From positions 1 through 64,000 of the forward strand of contig NZ_FOXQ01000010.1 of NCBI RefSeq assembly GCF_900115755.1: a stretch of 64,000 bases of DNA, in the 5' to 3' direction. The position numbers and the translations under genes are program-made. Positions within the stretch are counted from its first letter, which is position 1; every line of letters begins with the position of its first letter. This DNA comes from Parafilimonas terrae (GTDB taxonomy: Bacteria; Bacteroidota; Bacteroidia; Chitinophagales; Chitinophagaceae). This document shows, piece by piece, positions 60,580-64,000 of the stretch. Below the pieces are notes generated by a model. It saw nothing but the letters and a program-made list of their open reading frames with translations. It ran no database searches and had not been told where the DNA came from.

Positions 60580-60618
60580 GTAAAAAATTTTGAATGTCCC
60601 GTTTTTTTAAAGTGGCAG

Positions 60619-60626
60619 CAAACCTA
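60619..60626 (-). promoter_or_regulatory. -7 promoter box of the DUF2723 gene
   Basis: On the minus strand TAGGTTTG fits TAnnTTTG and lies 40 bp upstream of the start codon. The -33 element is not evident. No gene is seen in the rest of 60627-60810. Confidence 0.4.
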
Positions 60627-60810
60627 ATGTAAACAAATGAAAATGGGAAAAGTGATTGTTTTTTTAAGAATAGTTTTCAGGCGCTGCATTTCCTGCAAAT
60701 TTTTCATGTGCGGCCAGGCCATAAATATTCGGTTTTTGCAGTTCCGGCAGCTGCACTCAATCTGCTGTAGAAACAATTGTTTTTATCATTAAAAAAAACA
60801 AAAAAAATGC

Positions 60811-60854
60811 GTAACTAAAAAGTTACATATATATTTGCGTAACCGTTAAGTCAC
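60811..60854 (+). promoter_or_regulatory. Double operator flanking the SRPBCC-ArsR promoter
   Basis: GTAACT-AAAA-AGTTAC (60811-60826) is a perfect palindrome. A similar GTAAC-CGTTAA-GTCAC (60839-60854) is 28 bp downstream. The -7 box TATATTTG (60830-60837) lies between them, and the ATG is at 60860. ArsR binding to both sites would block the promoter, so the operon is probably autorepressed. Confidence 0.65.
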
Positions 60855-60859
60855 ATATT

Positions 60860-61309
60860 ATGCAAACCAGTATTCAACACAAAATTTTCTTTTCATTACC
60901 GCCAAATATTGTATGGGAGTATCTTACAAAGGCCGAATTAATTGAGCAATGGCTTATGAAGAATGATTTTAAGCCGGTGGTTGGCTACGATTTTAAGTTC
61001 ACTACCCGCGCCTTGCCCAATTTTAATTTTGACGGCGTTGTGTATTGCAAAGTGCTGGAAGTAACCCCGTTTAAGAAATTGGTTTATTCATGGAAAGGCG
61101 GCCCCGGCAATAATAAGATAACGCTTGATTCAATTGTTGAATGGACGCTGCATGAGAAAGATAATGGAACGGAACTTGAGCTTAACCATACAGGTTTCAG
61201 GGAAGCGGATAGAAATATGTTTGCACTTATGAATACCGGATGGCTAAAGAATATGCAGAAGATTAATGAACTTATTAATACAGCAAAACATGGCACAAAC
61301 AACCCTTGA
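60860..61309 (+). CDS. SRPBCC (AHSA1-like) domain protein
   Basis: 149 residues with the START-like hydrophobic-pocket fold of activator-of-Hsp90-type proteins: an N-terminal FSLPPNIVWEYLTKAELIEQWL, then FDGVVYCKVLEVTPFKKLVYSW and a C-terminal GWLKNMQKINELI helix. The function is not known; proteins of this group are commonly paired with ArsR regulators. It is the first gene of a three-gene operon and overlaps the next by 20 bp. Confidence 0.85.
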   Translation: MQTSIQHKIFFSLPPNIVWEYLTKAELIEQWLMKNDFKPVVGYDFKFTTRALPNFNFDGVVYCKVLEVTPFKKLVYSWKGGPGNNKITLDSIVEWTLHEKDNGTELELNHTGFREADRNMFALMNTGWLKNMQKINELINTAKHGTNNP

Positions 61310-61628
61310 TGCCTTCCAGGTAATCGCCGATCCCAGCAGGAGGCAGATATTGCAATTGCTTTCAAAAGAAAGTTTAACCATTAATGCGCTTGCTGAAAAT
61401 TTTGACATGAGCCGCCCTGCTGTTTCAAAGCATATAAAAGTATTATACAATGGCGGTTTTATATCTATTCAAACTATAGGAAGACAACGGCATTGCGTAT
61501 TAAAACAGGATGGCTTTAACGCTGTTCAGCAATGGATAAATTATTTCGACAGTTTCTGGCAAACAAAACTTAAAAAGCTGGAAGATGTTTTAAATATAAA
61601 AGCTGAAAAAAAGATCAATAACCACTAA
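61290..61628 (+). CDS. ArsR-family transcriptional regulator
   Basis: 112 residues with winged helix: DPSRRQILQLLSKESLTINA, LAENFDMSRPAVSKHIKVL and GFISIQTIGRQRHCVLKQD. No metal-binding Cys cluster is seen, as in SRPBCC-associated ArsR proteins. Start 61290 (MAQTTLDAFQVIADPSR) is preferred over 61266. It overlaps the first SRPBCC gene, and probably represses the operon through the two sites at 60811-60854. Confidence 0.9.
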   Translation: MAQTTLDAFQVIADPSRRQILQLLSKESLTINALAENFDMSRPAVSKHIKVLYNGGFISIQTIGRQRHCVLKQDGFNAVQQWINYFDSFWQTKLKKLEDVLNIKAEKKINNH

Positions 61629-61638
61629 AACAAATAAC

Positions 61639-62070
61639 ATGGGTAATGGCATTGTAACGGTTGAAAAACTTTATAACGCACCTGTTGAACAGGTTTGGAA
61701 CGCCTTAACTGATAAAGATGAAATGCGTAAATGGTATTTTAATGTAAGCGATTTTAAGCCCGAAAAAGGTTTTGAATTCAGCTTTGCAGGACAGGGCAGC
61801 AAAGGAGAAGAATATGTGCATATATGCAAGGTGCTGGAAGTTATTCCCAATAAAAAATTACAGTATAGCTGGGCTTACAAAGGCTATCCCGGTTATACGG
61901 TTGTAACGTTTGAATTATTTGAAGAGGGTGATAAAACGCATTTAAAGCTTACACATGAAGGCTTGGAAAGCTTTGCAGAAAACGGGCCTGATTTTACAGT
62001 TACAAGCTTTAATGGCGGCTGGAACGAAATTGTGAATGTGATGCTGGAAAAGTATTTGGCAAATAAATAA
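61639..62070 (+). CDS. SRPBCC (AHSA1-like) domain protein, second
   Basis: 143 residues: APVEQVWNALTDKDEMRKWY, FAGQGSKGEEYVHICKVLEV and TVTSFNGGWNEIVNVMLEKY. It is related to the first gene in fold and layout but only distantly in sequence. It follows the regulator by 10 bp. Ligand and role are unknown. Confidence 0.85.
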   Translation: MGNGIVTVEKLYNAPVEQVWNALTDKDEMRKWYFNVSDFKPEKGFEFSFAGQGSKGEEYVHICKVLEVIPNKKLQYSWAYKGYPGYTVVTFELFEEGDKTHLKLTHEGLESFAENGPDFTVTSFNGGWNEIVNVMLEKYLANK

Positions 62071-62105
62071 AAAAGCTATAAATATTTAAGGCAAGTTCTG
62101 AATAA

Positions 62106-62224
62106 CCTAGGCCTTCAGGCCTGGGAATAAATAATATTTGCTAAAAGGCTTTGGCCAAAGTGCATTTTGGCTAAAGCCTTTTAAAAACCAATTTATTCAC
62201 CCAAAGCTAAACCATTGGGTTAGT
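62106..62224. repeat. Intergenic palindromic repeat, copy B
   Basis: CCTAGGCCTTCAGGCCTGGG (62106-62125), then a strong hairpin AAAAGGCTTTGGCCAAA / TTTTGGCTAAAGCCTTTT (62143-62182), then a weaker CCCAA...TTGGG pair near 62200-62220. It shares GCCAAAGTGC with the unit at 35730-35820. The rest of 62225-62445 holds no gene that I can see. Confidence 0.65.
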
Positions 62225-62445
62225 TAAAAACTGTTATCCAAACTCATGTTATTTATTTAAACTGCCTGTTTAAAGTTAAATAACCTAAACCGCCGGGCCC
62301 GGCATCAATAAATTTCAAGCGTAAAAAATAAACCGCTGTTGTTTATGATAGTTTAATTTGAACCTGTTATCTTCAATAAAAATTAACAGCGCAAAGTTTT
62401 ATCCGTGTCAGCACTTATTTTTATTCACTCCAAACATTTAATCGT

Positions 62446-63402
62446 ATGAAAAAGATCGGTATTTTATTCGGTAAAGAAAGAACCTTTCCTGAGGCATTTA
62501 TAGAAAGAGTAAACAGTAAAAATATTGATGGCATAACAGCAGAGCCCGTGCACATAGATAAAGTAATACAGGGAGAGCCCTGCGGTTATTCTGTTATAAT
62601 AGACCGCATAAGCCAGGATGTGCCTTTTTACCGGGCCTTTTTAAAGAATGCAGCCCTCACCGGAACGGCTGTTATCAATAATCCATTCTGGTGGAGCGCC
62701 GATGAAAAGTTTTTTAATAACTGCCTTGCTACAAAAATTAATGTGCCTGTTCCTAAAACGGTGATACTGCCTTCTTACGATTTACCCACTGATACCACCG
62801 GCGAGTCTTTTTCAAATCTTGCATATCCTTTAGACTGGGAAAGTATTTTCAATTATATCGGTTTCCCCGCTTACATGAAGCCGTTCGCCGGCGGAGGATG
62901 GAAAAATGTTTATAAGCTGAACGACAAAGAAGATTTTTATGCGAAACATAATGAAACAGGCCAGTTGGTAATGCTGCTGCAGGAAGAGATAGTGTTTGAA
63001 GAATACTACCGGTGTTATTGCATTGGTGGCAAGCACGTGCGCATAATGCCTTATGAGCCCCGTAACCCGCATCATTTGCGTTACGTTGCAGGTTTTACGC
63101 CCGGCGCTGAAAAACTGAAGGAGATGGAAGACATTGTATTGCGCATTAATAAATATCTTGGCTATGATTTTAATACGGTGGAGCTTGCACTGCGTGACGG
63201 CGTTCCGTATGCAATAGATTTCTGTAACCCGGCGCCTGATGCAGACCGGAACAGCGTGGGTGAAGAGAATTTTGCATGGGTAGTGGAAACGGCTGCTGGT
63301 TATGCTATTGAAAAAGCGCAATCAAACGAAGAGGGAAAAGATAACCTTACCTGGGGTGAATATGTAAAAAGAAGCGCTGATAAAGTAAGCCTGATAGACT
63401 GA
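62446..63402 (+). CDS. ATP-grasp domain ligase
   Basis: 318 residues with a RimK-type ATP-grasp fold: the central YMKPFAGGGWKNVYKL (ATP-binding Lys and glycine loop near 147), MLLQEEIVFEEYYRCYCIGG, VRIMPYEPR, and ELALRDGVPYAIDFCNPAPD with metal-binding Asp and Asn near 266-270. It makes an amide or thioester bond on an unknown substrate. The next gene, 117 bp downstream, is a GCS2-type carboxylate-amine ligase; the two types of peptide-bond-forming enzymes often occur in one operon in Bacteroidota. Confidence 0.87.
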   Translation: MKKIGILFGKERTFPEAFIERVNSKNIDGITAEPVHIDKVIQGEPCGYSVIIDRISQDVPFYRAFLKNAALTGTAVINNPFWWSADEKFFNNCLATKINVPVPKTVILPSYDLPTDTTGESFSNLAYPLDWESIFNYIGFPAYMKPFAGGGWKNVYKLNDKEDFYAKHNETGQLVMLLQEEIVFEEYYRCYCIGGKHVRIMPYEPRNPHHLRYVAGFTPGAEKLKEMEDIVLRINKYLGYDFNTVELALRDGVPYAIDFCNPAPDADRNSVGEENFAWVVETAAGYAIEKAQSNEEGKDNLTWGEYVKRSADKVSLID

Positions 63403-63490
63403 AGCAGATGGAAAATCCTTTTAACTACTGAATGATGCTATCATCATCAAAATTTTTTTATAACAATTTTCGTAACCACGAATTTATAAA

Positions 63491-63510
63491 CTCCCTTCAG
63501 GGAATGGGGG
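63491..63510 (+). repeat. CTCCCTTCAGGG short repeat before the GCS2 gene
   Basis: CTCCCTTCAGGGAATGGGGG ends 10 bp before the ATG at 63520. It resembles 35974-35990, which also precedes a start codon. It could form a small hairpin in the leader. Confidence 0.4.
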
Positions 63511-63519
63511 CGTTCTTGT

Positions 63520-64000
63520 ATGCTACACATCAATTATAATCATTTTACGCTTGGCGTTGAAGAAGAATACATGGTTGTTGATCCCGAAACAAGGGAGTTA
63601 AAAAGCCATGAACAGAAGATTGTAAACGAAGGGCATAAAATGCTTAAGGATAAAGTAAAGGCTGAAATGCACCAGGCTGTTGTGGAAGTGGGCACTGACA
63701 TTTGCAAGGATATTGAAGAAGCCCAGCGCGATGTAACCACACTGCGCACGGTAATTTCACAAATAGCCGAAAGCAATGGCTTTTGGATGGGCGCATCCGG
63801 CACGCACCCGTTCAGCCACTGGGAAAGACAGTTGATAACCGATCATGTGCGTTACAGCCAAATAGTGAATGAACTGCAGGAAGCTGCCCGCAGCAATCTT
63901 ATTTTCGGGTTGCATGTGCATGTGGGAATGGAAGACCGCAAAATGGCTATTCACATAGCAAACTCTGCACGTTATTTTTTGCCGCACGTGTATGCCTTAA
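63520..64000 (+). CDS. GCS2/YbdK-type carboxylate-amine ligase, partial
   Basis: The 160 visible residues start MLHINYNHFTLGVEEEYMVVD, with the GVEEE motif of glutamate-cysteine ligase family 2. They continue with VEVGTDICKDIEEA, GFWMGASGTHPFSHWERQ and IFGLHVHVGMED, the HVHVG metal/ATP-binding stretch. The family joins Glu or another carboxylate to an amine with ATP. The gene runs past the window end; full-length members have 360-380 residues. It is likely co-transcribed with the ATP-grasp gene. Confidence 0.92.
   Translation, partial: MLHINYNHFTLGVEEEYMVVDPETRELKSHEQKIVNEGHKMLKDKVKAEMHQAVVEVGTDICKDIEEAQRDVTTLRTVISQIAESNGFWMGASGTHPFSHWERQLITDHVRYSQIVNELQEAARSNLIFGLHVHVGMEDRKMAIHIANSARYFLPHVYAL

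Overview
The window looks like the chromosome of a Bacteroidota bacterium, probably of the Chitinophagaceae type. The evidence is moderately low GC, many promoters with a TAnnTTTG -7 box, a type IX secretion C-terminal domain, periplasmic proteins with ThuA, BNR-sialidase and DUF5106-thioredoxin architectures, a DUF2723 membrane glycosyltransferase, a DarA/DarB resorcinol pigment cluster, and intergenic heptamer repeats. I recognise no rRNA or intact tRNA gene.

Layout. (1) 1-2.9 kb is an accessory patch: the end of an IS21-like element (four 24-bp tandem repeats), two small ORFs, a frameshifted gene with a fragment of a second copy, a possible tRNA 3'-end scar, an Xre/RES toxin-antitoxin pair with a palindromic operator, and a 28-codon gene remnant. 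(2) 3.0-4.8 kb encodes a DyP peroxidase carrying a C-terminal encapsulin-loading peptide, followed directly by its encapsulin shell. (3) 5.2-8.4 kb (minus) has a cellobiose 2-epimerase, a ThuA protein and a BNR sialidase-like protein. (4) 8.4-19 kb is a compact, divergently transcribed dialkylresorcinol/flexirubin-like cluster. The minus arm makes acyl chains (FabI-like SDR, dehydratase, ketosynthase, ACP, PPTase). The plus arm has DarA, DarB, a BtrH_N-like protein, an ABC exporter and a second ACP, with a HicBA module inserted in it. (5) 19-31.4 kb carries an M16 protease, pheS, an EF-G paralogue with a non-canonical G3 motif, and two sensor kinases with near-identical kinase cores followed by one LuxR-type regulator. 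(6) 31.6-35.3 kb is a 1217-residue secreted repeat protein.

(7) 35.3-46 kb is mainly housekeeping (LolD-like ATPase, aminotransferase, RlmK-like methyltransferase, gnd, frr, WecA-like transferase). It is interrupted at 39.5-40.7 kb by small ORFs flanked by near-identical repeats and a possible attC-like site. (8) 46.5-56.3 kb holds a SurA-like PPIase, a TlpA-like thioredoxin, mnmA, acyP, a LOG protein, dihydroorotase and a MutS-like ATPase. (9) 56.3-57.0 kb contains two decayed genes, one frameshifted membrane-anchored protein and one TauE/SafE remnant. (10) 57.1-64 kb has the DUF2723 glycosyltransferase, a SRPBCC-ArsR-SRPBCC operon with a double operator around its promoter, and an ATP-grasp plus GCS2-type ligase pair that runs off the window.

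Recurrent themes are short repeats that have entered coding sequence in frame (pheS, dihydroorotase), intergenic inverted heptamer repeats, and gene decay by single-base frameshifts. The most interesting units are the DyP-encapsulin pair, the compact resorcinol cluster with an embedded toxin-antitoxin module, the ATP-grasp/GCS2 pair and the repeat-bounded cassette-like region near 40 kb.
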